NCBI RefSeq assembly: GCF_000003605.2
Contig: NW_003140812.1
Location: 762,842 to 826,841 of the forward strand
Reading direction: 5' to 3'
DNA length: 64,000 nucleotides
Origin: Saccoglossus kowalevskii
Taxonomy: Eukaryota; Hemichordata; Enteropneusta; Harrimaniidae
The translations under genes and the position numbers were made by a program. Below the pieces are notes generated by a model. The model did no database searches. It was not told where the DNA came from and saw only the letters and a list, made by a program, of their open reading frames with translations. Each line of letters begins with the position of its first letter. Positions within the stretch are counted from its first letter, which is position 1. This document shows positions 10,796-22,518 of the stretch, piece after piece.

Positions 10796-11901
10796 CCATT
10801 TTTGTACACTATTTGTATAGTATTTGTATACAAATCTGTTCCAAATATAGGATACTTCTTGTATACAAAGATTTTTACATAAAATATACAAATTCATTCA
10901 GACGTATACTTTTTGCACGCAAATAGTATACATCTAGAATGGCTACAGCTGCTGGTAGGATCACGTAATTAACAGGGCTGTGTCTCACAGTTAAAGGCCC
11001 AGGTATACTATACCGGTAAATACGCTTCTAAACATTAGAGATTATTTCCTTGAAAGTCACGCTGAAGTAAACAGCTCCAGCCAAGCCCCGGTAAAGATGC
11101 GTTTTCTCAAACTTACAGGTTGATTATGTCATGTCAAAGTGGATGTATGTGTCTATGAATATCACAGCAGTGATTATATATAGTATTTATGACAATAAAT
11201 AGTGTACAAGTTCAGATTTGTCGGATAAATGTCAAAAACACAAACTGGAAAAAGGGATACAACTACTAATAATGTCACATGACGTTGGGCCGCTGAAATA
11301 GGTTGGACTCTAATCTCCAAAAACATTTACACAGTTCCTAATGCTTTTATCATTATCACATAGCGGATTCAACGAAGACAATGAAAATCGTGTTTGCAAA
11401 TTTAAAAAGTTGCCACAGAGAGTACGAGCCAGAAATATCCCTATATATAGTCATGTTTTTATATGAATACAGTGTTTAGTATCGTTTACTGTTACTTTTA
11501 CTTGGTGATGAAGAGCGTATTCCGGAAATAGCGCAGCATATGACGGTAAATGGAACAGCAATGAGACTCGGACTGGATGATCTTCAGAGTTTCCGATGAC
11601 GAACCAAAAATTTTTTTTAAAACGTTACATGTGACTCAGTACGAATTAATTTACTGGCTTCTTCGTTTCTTTTATACTGGTGTTCAGGAAAATGGCAAAT
11701 TCATGCCGTAACTGTGTGCCTACACTAGAAAATGTACACTAGTCGGCATCTAGCAGTTTTATTTTGTGTTACAAGTGACTGTGATCAGTCATAAGGTTTT
11801 CGTACGCAGTGATGCATCGTCTCAAATTTATTATCTTTACTATTGCCACGTATCAGTAACAGCATTTATGCGAGTGAAAGTGTGAACACCGTGCAGTGAA
11901 T
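10796..11901. other. Intron 1 between the array element and the LTR element
   Basis: At 10800-10935 is a patch of GTATACAAA-type words similar to the interior of the MITE at 7428-8311. No gene is seen in 10936-11901. There are no long open frames. Confidence 0.5.
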
Positions 11902-12529
11902 TATCAGGGGGGAAATCTTCTCTTCTGGGGTTCTCCACACTTGCCAGGGGGGAATCTCGTCTCGTCTCTCTATCGCGTCCCCTTGAGGTACGGGATCGGG
12001 AAAGTCACTTAAACTTTACCGTCAAATAAGACACACACAACGAAATACGGTTCAACGTTCGTGTTAGTCGGTCAGTCGAGCACTCTATAAGACGCAGCGC
12101 CCTGGGGAAAAGTCCCCAAGACTATCTAGACTCTCCTAGACTGCGTCTCTCATGGAGTTCTCTCTCTCTCCCACTCCCACTCTGAGACCAACGACTTAGA
12201 CTATTTATTACTTATTAAAAACTTAACCAATTACAAAGCAGTTTAAACACTGTAAGGCGTGGCCTTCAATCATACAGCCAATCACACTAAGTACTGAACA
12301 CGTCATATCTTTTGATTAATCGTTCACTACATTAATAACTACGAATATCAAACTTTCAGAATTAGTAGTCCGAATAGCGACGGTTATCTCGTAATTAGTT
12401 CCAAATCACTGAGTCAAGTTCTGTCCAGAACTTCAAATAGGTCGAAACGATGACAGACATAACACAGCCATTCGCTAGTAATCAACTAAATAAGTCAGTC
12501 AACAGATACGCAAAAACAAATTCATCACA
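11902..12529 (-). repeat. 3' LTR of the non-autonomous element
   Basis: This is collinear with 14027-14648 apart from a 6-base insertion (an extra CCCACT) near 12170. In element orientation it starts at 12529 with TGTGATG and ends near 11902. Confidence 0.7.
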
Positions 12530-13749
12530 CATCCCTTCACTCAAACTGAGCCATGCCTCCCGCATAACACGTTATACGGGTTAAATACAGTACTAATAAA
12601 AAGGTATAAATCAAAAAGAGTAAAACACACTGATTAAGAACTGATTATAAAGTCACAAATATCAACGGTTATAAATAAAAAAACAAGGGAAAGGCTACCA
12701 ATCGACTCACTTTTCTCAAACAGTTCGCTGAGGTAACCCTTCGCTGCACTGTCTCTCGTTACTAAGGTTACAAACTCTACATCAAAAGGTAAAAAAAAAC
12801 TAAGGTGTGGCGGTGTAACCAAGCGATCAGCCAATCGCTGCAGTCGACAGCCTGATCACGTGATTACCAGGGATGCGTCTCTCGGTTAAAGCATTGCAAA
12901 GCCGTAACTAATAAACAATGAATAAACAAGCTATTAATCAAACTCCTGTCATATACGCTTATAAACTTCAACTGAACTCACAAGTCGTTAATCTAAACAA
13001 AAGTCAAACGGCGTGGAAACGAAATGCAAAGACAAAGCTATCATAACACATTACTCCTCTGGCAAAAAAGACGGGGAAAAGCAAAAACGATAGACACTAC
13101 TAAGTTACATGTAATTCTGTCAATCATGAACAAAAGCTTGCGTTATCAAACAATAAGTATATAAGCGCACCACACTCTCATCTCGAAAAGACATTAAAAA
13201 ACGTTACAAAGGTGCTCTCAACTCAAATCAACTCAAAAAGCATCAGAAGTATTCCGGAAACAACACGTAAACTAAAACAACTCTTAAAACGTTGATATCT
13301 CTGTACTCGACAAATCTCAAAACTCTTAAAAACATGTGGGGGCATCATTCCTCCCATCATATTCCGTACTCATAAACTCATTAAATCATAAAACTTCACA
13401 AAACTCAAAACACTGTGTTGCAAATACTTGTCCACTGAGGCGCGCTTAAATCGTTATAAAGGACCTCGCACGTCACTAAATATCATTTCAAAAAAAGATC
13501 TGGGCGCTTACATAACATACAATTCAACATCACAAAAAAACGGTAAAAACGATAGGAAAAGCAAGCAAGAAATATGTTACATACTGAACAATAGTGTTGG
13601 GATTCTGGAAAAGAGTTCAACGTCTTGAGTTACACAGTGTCAGTTACAGTGTCCAGCGAGCAGTTCTCTAAGCAATACACAGATAGCTAAAGTTCTAATT
13701 CAAAGTCTATATAGCGTCTCTTCTCTTTTCGTCGCGTTAGTACAGGTCG

Positions 13750-13920
13750 TTATTTCATCATCTTGTCTTTAATGTCGCTCAATTCTTGATTATTCAGTTC
13801 TATTCGATACTCGTCCTTCCGAAGGGGCTCCGAAGTCTTCATCTCTTCAGCGTTGTTCATCGGTGTCATCCGGGTAAAGTCGTTAGTCGTCAAGCGCAGT
13901 TTCCGAGTCGTCTCTGCCAT
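13750..13920 (-). CDS. Small ORF of the LTR element, gag-position remnant
   Basis: This 56-codon ORF has a true ATG at 13920, about 106 bases inside the 5' LTR, where gag normally starts. The product is highly charged (Lys, Arg, Glu, Asp) with no zinc knuckle and no recognisable domain; it ends NQELSDIKDKMMK. It could be the first part of a lost gag or simply chance. Position is the only argument. Confidence 0.3.
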   Translation of the reverse strand: MAETTRKLRLTTNDFTRMTPMNNAEEMKTSEPLRKDEYRIELNNQELSDIKDKMMK

Positions 13921-14026
13921 CGAGCTGTTAGTTCGGTTCGCAAGAAAGACACACCTTCGCCATTTCACTTTTCTTCACAGGATCTCAATGTGTGTTAAAC
14001 ACCTGCCCAGGGTTCTCCACTCACGT

Positions 14027-14648
14027 ATCACGGGGAATCTCTTTCTCTCTGAGGGTTCTCCACACTTGCCAGGGGGGAATCTCGTCTCGTCTCTCTATCG
14101 CGTCCCCTTGAGGTACGGGATCGGGAAAGTCACTTAAACTTTACAGTCAAATAAGACACACACAACAAAATACGGTTCAACGTTCGTATTAGTCAGTCAG
14201 TCGAGCACTCTATAAGACGCAGCGCCCTGGGGAAAAGTCCCCAAGACTATCTAGACTCTCCTAGACTGCGTCTCTCGTGGAGTTCTCTCTCTCTCCCACT
14301 CTGAGACCAACGACTTAGACTGTTTATTACTTATTAAAAACTTAACCAATTACAAAGCAGTTTAAACACTGTAAGGTGTGGCCTTCAATCATACAGCCAA
14401 TCACACTAAGTACTGAACACGTCATATCTTTTGATTAATCGTTCACTACATTAATAACTATGAATATCAAACTGTCAGAATTAGTAGTCCGAATAGCGAC
14501 GGTTATCTCGTAATTAGTTCCAAATCACTGAGTCAAGTTCCGTCCAGAACTTCAAATAGGCCGAAACGATGACAGACATAACACAGCCATTCGCTAGTAA
14601 TCAACTAAATAAGTCAGTCAACAGATACGCAAAAAGAAATTCATCACA
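14027..14648 (-). repeat. 5' LTR of the non-autonomous element
   Basis: This is the upstream copy in element orientation, starting TGTGATGAAT at 14648. A CTTATAGAG word near 14210-14220 and an AATAAA word in the same repeat could serve as TATA and polyadenylation signals, but the roles are not assigned. Confidence 0.7.
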
Positions 14649-15543
14649 GAATATTTTTTTATTGTTGACCGTAGCGAGCTTGACAGTGTCTTAAGCATAT
14701 GTTCATCGTGGTCATCGCCATGGAATCGTAGTTCAACGATGCGAAGGTGGCAAATAGATATGATATGTTATTCTGCATTTCAGATGAACACTATTATTGA
14801 AATAAACGTAATTCAAAGAAATGGTCAATGCCACATCACTTTGTAACACATTCATTACGGAATGCCTAGTATGCAGCTCTGGTTTGTACTCTATGGAAGC
14901 AAGTCTGACTGACCTGTTATATACATTGATGCTTATGGGTATTAGTGCTATGAACTTGTAAATAAACTACAAATTTTTGTAAACATAGACTATGCAAGTG
15001 ATTAAGAGGACTAGATCATTAGCATAGCCACACCTCCAATAAATACTTGCCGGGGGGGGGGGGGTGAATTGTGAAGCATTGCATTTGTGAAGTTGCCACT
15101 ACTGAATACAATCAGTAAACAATCTATTCATAAAATTCCTGGAATACATGTTTATAATGTTTACTTTAAACATGCAAGTTGTTGATCCTAAATAATACTG
15201 CAACGTCATTATCCAAACGTCTGTACGCGATGTCACTACGGTAACAATTACGAAGTGATCTCGACGTGGTACACATTACAAAGGTGTCCCACCACAGACA
15301 ACTCCATCTGATGCAAACAGCTGTTAACAGAATATGCGCATAAGTGTACTCTGTTGATACCAAAGACTACATCGTACCCTGCCCCCCTCTCTACATTCGA
15401 CTCACGTTTCGGTATTTTTTAAAAGGAAAACCACATTGCGATTTGAGGAATCGTGAGCTACAGAACTGCAGCTATATAATGCTATACTATATAAATACAT
15501 TATACTGAAACTTGGAAAATAATGGAAAAAAATGATACGATAC
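14649..15543. other. Intron 1, part next to exon 1
   Basis: No gene was recognised. A G homopolymer lies at about 15051-15064. There are no repeats shared with the rest of the window that I can see. Confidence 0.5.
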
Positions 15544-15814
15544 CTTGCGTATTTTTTAAAGCGTTCATAAATTCAGCAAACGCCCCCTGTTCATCACTAT
15601 CAATGATACACTGAAGTAAAATTTCAGTCGCTTTTTGATCGTTGTGTTGGTCTTGTGCATTTTGAATACGTTGTTTCTCGCCGCTGGTTAGACAGGTCAG
15701 GTGCGGGAGAATGTTATCCGGGGACAGATCGTCGACAAGCCTACAGGCGAAAACTTCAATCAATTTTTTGTCGTTGTGGCGTTGTTGCGTAGGTTCTCCG
15801 CCGTTCAGAGCCAT
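15544..15814 (-). CDS. Tandem-CARD RIG-I/MDA5-like receptor, coding exon 1 (CARD1)
   Basis: This is the first coding exon of a putative cytosolic RNA sensor, 90 codons plus one base. In the family, CARDs pass the signal from RNA-bound receptor to the mitochondrial adaptor MAVS by CARD-CARD contact. I chose the ATG at 15814 because it has a strong context (G at -3, G at +4); the frame is open upstream to a TTG only. Residues about 13-88 form a death-fold-like pattern of amphipathic helices (KKLIEVFACRLVDDL, then NILPHL, GEKQRIQ, ATEILLQCI, AFAEFMNAL). The exon ends at CAAG|GTATCG, phase 1, and joins the next CARD exon in frame (G plus GC gives Gly). CARD1 and CARD2 each sit on one exon, as expected from exon duplication. 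A helicase was not seen; it would lie beyond the left edge. A MAVS-like or other tandem-CARD adaptor is the alternative. Confidence 0.75.
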
Positions 15815-16100
15815 GTCTGTGTTGTCCGTGTCTAAATGTCCACGTAATAAGTACCGATCGTACAAGTATATCTTGTACAGGCCGAGTGACGCAACTTTAC
15901 CTGGAAAACGGGGGAGTTTTTCATTCTAAGAATAACCGGGGAATCCCAACGTGACAGAACGTCTATAACGCAATTGTTTATTGGTCAAAATTTAGGACGT
16001 TCGATCGGTTGTCCAATCAGATAGATGGACACAAACAATAACGCTAAAGGCCGATGACGTCAGTGTGTCGACCCTGGCACGTATTTACCCGGTTACATGC
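15815..16100 (-). promoter_or_regulatory. Promoter and 5' UTR region of the tandem-CARD gene
   Basis: This GC-richer block lies upstream of the start codon of the CARD gene. It holds a perfect kB-type decamer GGGGAATCCC at 15938-15947, about 124 bases upstream of the ATG. A minus-strand CCAAT lies near 15979-15983, a plus-strand CCAATCAG at 16013-16020, and a perfect CRE-type TGACGTCA at 16057-16064. NF-kB control is a known feature of innate immune sensor genes; whether these sites are bound here is inference. No TATA box was chosen with confidence. Confidence 0.5.
15938..15947. promoter_or_regulatory. Perfect NF-kB/Rel consensus site
   Basis: The decamer GGGGAATCCC fits GGGRNNYYCC at all constrained positions. 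It lies close to the start of the tandem-CARD gene, as in known Rel-controlled immune genes. A decamer of this degeneracy can occur by chance, so position is the main support. Confidence 0.45.
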
Positions 16101-16554
16101 ACAGAAAGCGGAGTGTAAATTCCCGGTCTAAAAAAATAACGTTTCTTGGCAGCTCTCCGTCAAACATTTTGCGGTAAAAAAAAAATGCCTCAGCGCCCCA
16201 CTTTTGAAGAAAAAATGAGCAGAAACTTAAAATAATCTTATTGAAATAAAATAAGTTTTAAGAATTAAGCTCTTCTTTCCTTATACTCGTATTTTACTAT
16301 ACTTGTAATTTACATAGCCGTGGTTTTATTTCATACAAACGAATTCCAATTTATTATAACGATTATTAGCCTGTTTGTCGAAAAGAAGAATGTGCGCGCA
16401 AAATAAGTTGCAGCTGTCTGCTTGTAGTAATTTGTGAAATAACCGTGACGAAGGGGTCCAAGTGCGAGTGTCAGAATGTTCATATCATGGGCGCTCGTGA
16501 TGCAATATAATACAGTGTATTTCTAGAGCACCTCAACATGTCCATTGTGATAGT

Positions 16555-16745
16555 AATGAACAAGGGGGTCCGGGGGATGCTCTCCTTAACAATTTTGAAA
16601 TCTACACCCTCTGAAACGCTATTTCCTGCATTTTGAGGAGCAAATTTTGCTGACACAAAGGGTTTCAGATTGATTTTGCAGGGGCGACCCCCCCCCCCAA
16701 CATTTATTTCGAGGGGGCCTCTGTCCCCTGTGCCGCCGCCACTGA
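16555..16745. repeat. Dispersed repeat with GGGGGTCCGGGGGATGCTC signature
   Basis: The block contains GGGGTCCGGGGGATGCTCTC, AAATTTTGCTGACAC and a C homopolymer (16689-16698). A motif of this kind (aaatgcaggaaat followed by agcatcccccggacccc, on the other strand) recurs in many marine invertebrate genomes in my memory. The open frame across it on the minus strand is a by-product. Confidence 0.45.
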
Positions 16746-19700
16746 TAATGATTACAAAGAGGGCCGTAATTTTATTTTTTTGAGATTGCTTGTAATGTGA
16801 CCTGTGCATGTTATTCATGATATCTATGGATGGTTGTTGTTCTTCAAGTTGGTGTGTGCATAAAATCTCATGAAACCAGGGGTGTGTCCATTGAGATATT
16901 TTATGAGTGTGTCTAGTCTAGAAAGGGGTCTACTCTTTTAGTCTATACTCGGTGTTAGCAGTTCTTTAAAAAGTTAAAAAAAATACTGGCAGCGAATTGA
17001 AAAACTTCTATTAAAAAATATTTCATTATTAATATACTGGTTCTGGTGCAATAACAATAAATTTTACTGAAATCCGTGATATGACGACTTTAGAAACTTG
17101 ATATAAGGAGTAATAAAATACAAAACAAAAATTTTACTGTAAAATAGTGGATTTATTTTCCACATGCTTTAAAACAATAAGTACGTACCACAAAAAATGG
17201 AATACATAATTCTCAAAATTATTTCTATGAAGCAGAGCAATTTGGTCTCTCAAAAAATAAACATGCAAATTGTTCAATTTATAAATTAAATATTACACAA
17301 ATACATCAATTTACATTCGAAAGAAAATACAAAATTTCGCACCTTTGGTTTTTAATTTTATATACTACCGGAACATGTATATCAAAAGCATTTTTAAAAG
17401 ATATGAGCTACAGGATCACAAGCAAGTTTATTATTACATAAAAAGATTCAAAGAAAATACAAATAATTCATTATCATATTTTCTCTATTAAGTTTGTATA
17501 CACTTTATGTAAATAACTGAGGTGTGGCTATCATAAAAATAAACCATTTTTTATTTAATGACTCAACACTAAATTTTTAGTTTTTGTGAGTGTGCTTCTA
17601 AAAAGCTAATACATAAGTGTTTATAAATTGATAGTTCTTTGAATTTGTAATTATTGAAAATTTGCAATGAAAGTTCATTGAACAGTTTTGTCATCAAATA
17701 TCGACATGGACTATAGATTAATGGTCAACAAACAGTTTGAACAAGTTTTGAAGTTCAAAATGGTTGCAAAGTACACAAATGACCTTCATTATAAGTCCAG
17801 GACATGTACACTACATGCTAGGTTTATCTAGGTTAATAAGGTATTATAACTTGGGTTAATAAAGTATAAATTTCAGTTTAATATATCACAGTACAGTCGT
17901 GCATTATTTGGTTCAAAGATGTTACAATGAATAATTGACTAGAAAATACAAGAACAATGACTCACTGTACATGATAGAAAAAATAACAGTGACATTCAGC
18001 TCAACATATCATTGCACTGACGTCAACCTATGGGCAGTAAGATTATGCAGCCTAGCAGATCAATGCTTAATCCAGGGGTTTACAAGAAATTTGATAAGGT
18101 TTGAGGCCCTGACTGTGAATTGACTGAAATCAGTTAATTCAAACAGAGCAATACATTCCTTACATGTTGTCTCGTAGTTTCCAAGCAGTCCATGAACAAA
18201 AGACTGGTCAATGAACCAACGGTAAATGAAATATTCAGTTGAGTGTGAAAAATACAATGTAGATTGGCCCAAGTATATTTTTAACTGTCTAATCTAGGTT
18301 ATAGGCAATGCAGCAAGCTGTAGAATACTCAAAATTCTCAATATTTCTTGTTATAGTCCCGTCCTACAGGTCTGCCTGTCATACCTTTCAAGTCATCCAA
18401 ACAAATCAGTGTATGTCTAGTATTAGCTCTATGAAAATAAGTCTTGAACAATATTGTAAATAAAAACAGTAGCACGAAACAAGCATATATATAGCTGGAA
18501 ATTCATTTTTATTTTACCAAAAACAAAATTTCTAGCTGCCTAGGTGTTGTTTGCATAGGCGTAGTGCGACCAACTTAACATTTTATATTACATACTCAGT
18601 TGGCACCATGAATGCCATTTTAGCTCACTTTTTTATTCAAAAATTTGAAAAAAGGGGGCTGATACCCTTTTAAGTTGTTATTTTTTAAACTGACACATTT
18701 GATACGCCGTAGAATATGTAGAATTGATTGGCAATTTCTGTTTTAACATTTTTGATCAATGGGCAGACTTATGAGAACTGATAATGAATATAAACCCCAT
18801 ACACTTCCTCTAGTAGAAGTGATTCAATGTTTCTATGCTATTCATTTCTCAGGATATTACATGCACCAATGAAATCCAACTATGCAGGTAAATTTCATAA
18901 AAAAAATTAATCAGAAACAATTTTTTTATTCTTGGCTTTAGTGAGAGTATATACTTTAATGAATACATCTTATTGAATATTAAAACAAAATTAAAACTGT
19001 CACTCGTCAATTTTTTCTACAACAGAAGCAAACAATTTATTTTAGCCAGGTAATTTGGCCTGTTACCACTGAATAACTGTATTACCNNNNNNNNNNNNNN
19101 NNNNNNNNNNNNNNNNNNNNNNNNNNNNNNNNNNNNNNNNNNNNNNNNNNNNNNNNNNNNNNNNNNNNNNNNNNNNNNNNNNNNNNNNNNNNNNNNNNNN
19201 NNNNNNNNNNNNNNNNNNNNNNNNNNNNNNNNNNNNNNNNNNNNNNNNNNNNNNNNNNNNNNNNNNNNNNNNNNNNNNNNNNNNNNNNNNNNNNNNNNNN
19301 NNNNNNNNNNAGTGAAACAATTACAATTCTGGCTCACATGCAACTCTACTTGGCCAATAGTGACACAGCAAACATTAAAAATCATTTGCAAGTCAGGATT
19401 GAGAATATACAATTCTAAATTAAATCTAAAAGGCTCTATTACACAAGTTTATCATCATGTAATTGCACTATGACAAACACACATATGGTCTTCTGACATT
19501 TAATGAGAGTAGTTTGATGAAAACAGAAATATAAAAAAATGGTCCCCTGTTGTGAACCTATACTTTAATGAACTCCAGGTCTGGGCACAACATGACAAAA
19601 GGTGAAAATGGAAATAACAATACATTTGCAATTAGTACCAAGTACATGCAGTGTGTATGCTGATCAAATATTCATCTGATTACTTGTTTCCTGGCAACAA

Positions 19701-21231
19701 ACTGGGCAAGATGTTCTCCCAAGGCTGCCTGGCTTATGACACACACACAGAAAGAATGTTCAAACATGGAATGTTGTCTAATATCCATTTAGACACTACA
19801 AACTAGGGTATGGTATTACTAGTTTCTGATTAAAAGAGTTAATAATTTATTAAGTGTTAAGCACTTGTTAACAATTCACAAGCAACATTTTTAGGGACGT
19901 TTCAAAGAAGCTCACAATTAAAAAAGTTGAAAAAACAATGAACTGAATAATGAATGGTTACTGGTATTATTCTACTGTAAATAAAAACAGCAACACGTTC
20001 AAGATGAATAGATCTTTTCACACTTGTAATTAAACACATGATGATACATGACATGACATGTATTTATGATACAAACATGTAAATATTAACCAGTCAGGAT
20101 ACTGTAAAATCTGTATTAAAAGCCTATTCTATTAAAATGGTACAATGCAACAGAGGGGATGCAGCTTCTATTAGAGCACATATGAGAAATGGTGAATTTT
20201 TGGATCTCAATTGTTCAAAAAAAATGGGTGCGGCTTCTGATACAGATTTTACAGTAGTAAACTTTGGAAAACAGAGATTTCGTGGGACCAAACAAGTAAG
20301 GTCAAGAGAAAAAAAAATGTGTGTTTCCTTTTTTTTTTACCATATTGTGAAAACTTCACAAAATAGAGCCAGAAGTTGTAGATTTTAAAGAAATTTAAAA
20401 CTATGCAAAACTGAGTAATGTAAACAACTTTAAACTTATTTATGATACTTGTATCTTTAAAAAAGAACAGTCCTTATATGTAAGAAAAACAAGTGAAACG
20501 GTATGTACCAAGAACAAAATATTAAAAAATACCTATCTGAAAAACATGTAATACCGGTAAGAACCACAACATTTTTTTTTTATATGGCCTGACCAAAATT
20601 TTATTTTCTGGCAATTTAGGTATTACCGGTACTTGTATGTAAGTAGTATAAACATCCCAACATTTTACCCCATAAAGCATTTTAGCTTAGTATTAAAAGA
20701 AATTCAAAAATATGAAAAAAAAAATTAAAAATGTGTGTAATGTTAGAACAATAGTACCATTCTGACTACTGGTAATACCGTATTTGCTTGAATAAAAGTG
20801 CACAAGTGTTTGAGAATAAAACCTGAATTTCATTTGGGAGATATAGATATAGGAGTGCCGTGAATGAATGTTTAGTGTCTGTACTGTATTTGGGGAAAGA
20901 GTTCCTTTTGTACCCTACCCTTCAACACTCTCCAATTTAATACTCCTCCTAATGACATCTATAGCTATCTAGAGGGGGCACATTCAATTGAATTGGGGTT
21001 GGGAGTGGAGGGCACAAAAGAAACTCTTTCCATGTAAAATTTCCCCAAAACAAAAATTTTGGCTTAAACAAACTTTGTACTACATGTATTACAGCAAATA
21101 AGGTATTCAGTATGATGTAAATACCATATGTACACTATTAGAAGCATATAAACCAAAAATTGTATTTGATTTATCAAATAAGACATATTTTGACCACTGA
21201 GCTACTAATAGTAAATACAGTATTGAAATTT

Positions 21232-21441
21232 GAAGTACTGTAGAATACTTTATTTTCGCTTGGAATTTATTTTCGCTGAAGGGATGATTCCGTGAAAATA
21301 AAATCCAGCGAATATACTTTTTTTCCTATATTTCACATTAAACCAATCAAAAATCAGTGAAAAAAAATTCCATACAAAACGCCCAAAAAGTCTTTTCAGC
21401 AAAAATTAATTCCAGTGAAAATAAAGTATTCCACAGTATTT
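21232..21441. mobile_element. 210-bp MITE, TACTGTRGAATACTTTATTTTCGC ends
   Basis: The inverted ends are about 45 bp. The left (21234-21280) reads TACTGTAGAATACTTTATTT then TCGCTTGGAATTTATTTTCG. The right, reverse-complemented (21395-21441), has TACTGTGGAATACTTTATTT then TCACTGGAATTAATTTTTGC. TTTGA follows or precedes both ends, a possible target duplication. Class unknown. Confidence 0.7.
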
Positions 21442-22397
21442 GATTTTCTAAAAGTTTAATAGGTCAATAACCGTCTGAATTCTAGTTGAAACCATCTAAA
21501 AATAAATGCAGGAAAGGCATATATAAAGACAAATGTATCGAGAATTAATACTATCATTTGATAGTATTTGCAAATTAAAATTAATTAACCACCTATATGA
21601 GACTGCATAGGTTGCTTCTCGTATCATTCCAGCAACTAGACAGGGGTCAAGAGCTGTCTGAACTCGTAGCCGAAACCATCTAAAAATAGATACCATCGGT
21701 AGATGCCGAAAAGGCTTATCCGTGTGTTTAGAAAATCATCACATTGGCCACAGCTTTATGTCAATATATTGAATGTCTTTTTAAGATAATTGTGAAAATA
21801 ATTATTTGATACAAGGGCGATGGAACATGGGTAATTATTAACAAACATTGGAGCTTACAATTTCTAAAACCTAGCTGTCAGTAAAACCTTTGAAATATTG
21901 CAAATGTCTGAAAACCCATAGATTCACAGCTATAGAAAAATACTCAAGTCAGAATTTATTGGATTGAATATCAGTGTTCTCAGGAGATAAAAATCAAATA
22001 TTGCGGATAATTTGCATGGATGCTGATTAATTATAAAAATCTATACATATTTGCAATGGCAAATGCTCTGGGGAAAACAGAGTACATAATTAATCTAACC
22101 GCATGGGCATTAGTTATTATAAGTTACACAACTGGGTTTAATTCATAAATACAATAAATACAACTAATTGACCATGAGTTGAGTTGAGCATGCCTTGGCC
22201 ACTGCTAGAAAATGCAATTATTATTGATAAAATGTACAAAAAAATCATCTTTAATTGTTTTATGCTTCATTTATAGCATGTTGACTTAATTAAATTCATG
22301 TTGCACATAATTTATGAATGATTTGATGCAGTGAATAAAATTACCCCCTATCTGGTCACGTCAATGTAAAAGTACATGATGGCGCTGGCAGAACAAG

Positions 22398-22518
22398 AGT
22401 AAAAGCATTAATTTTCACTGGCTTTTACAATTCACGAATTTGCTAGTGAAACAATGCGTTCAATTGTAAATAATTACAAAATTAAAACCCAGTGAATAAA
22501 TTAATGCATTTACAGTAC
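22398..22518. mobile_element. 120-bp MITE related to the 21232 element
   Basis: The inverted ends contain GCATTAATTTTCACTGGCTT (left) and, reverse-complemented from the right, TACTGTAAATGCATTAATTT. The TACTGT start and the TTTTCACTGG core are shared with the element at 21232-21441. Confidence 0.55.

Larger units (their letters stand above)
11902..14648 (-). mobile_element. Non-autonomous LTR retrotransposon, 2.75 kb, young
   Basis: Two direct repeats (11902-12529 and 14027-14648) are almost identical over more than 600 bases. They differ by one 6-base indel and a handful of substitutions. On the minus strand each begins TGTGATGAATT. A purine-rich tract (GAGTGAAGGGATG) stands directly before the downstream repeat, as a polypurine tract should. 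GAAT flanks both outer edges, a plausible 4-bp target duplication. The 1.5-kb interior has no protease, reverse transcriptase or integrase, so the element needs proteins from elsewhere. A TGGAGAACC stretch six bases inside the 5' LTR could be the primer-binding site, but I could not match it to a tRNA. It sits in intron 1 of the CARD gene, in the same direction. Confidence 0.75.

Noticed and set aside
16480-16818. A 112-residue minus-strand open frame with Gly-rich segment
   Set aside because: It lies across a dispersed repeat with a C homopolymer; it shows no domain.
19017-19412. Open frames spanning the N run
   Set aside because: Most of the residues are unknown; no domain is visible on either side.
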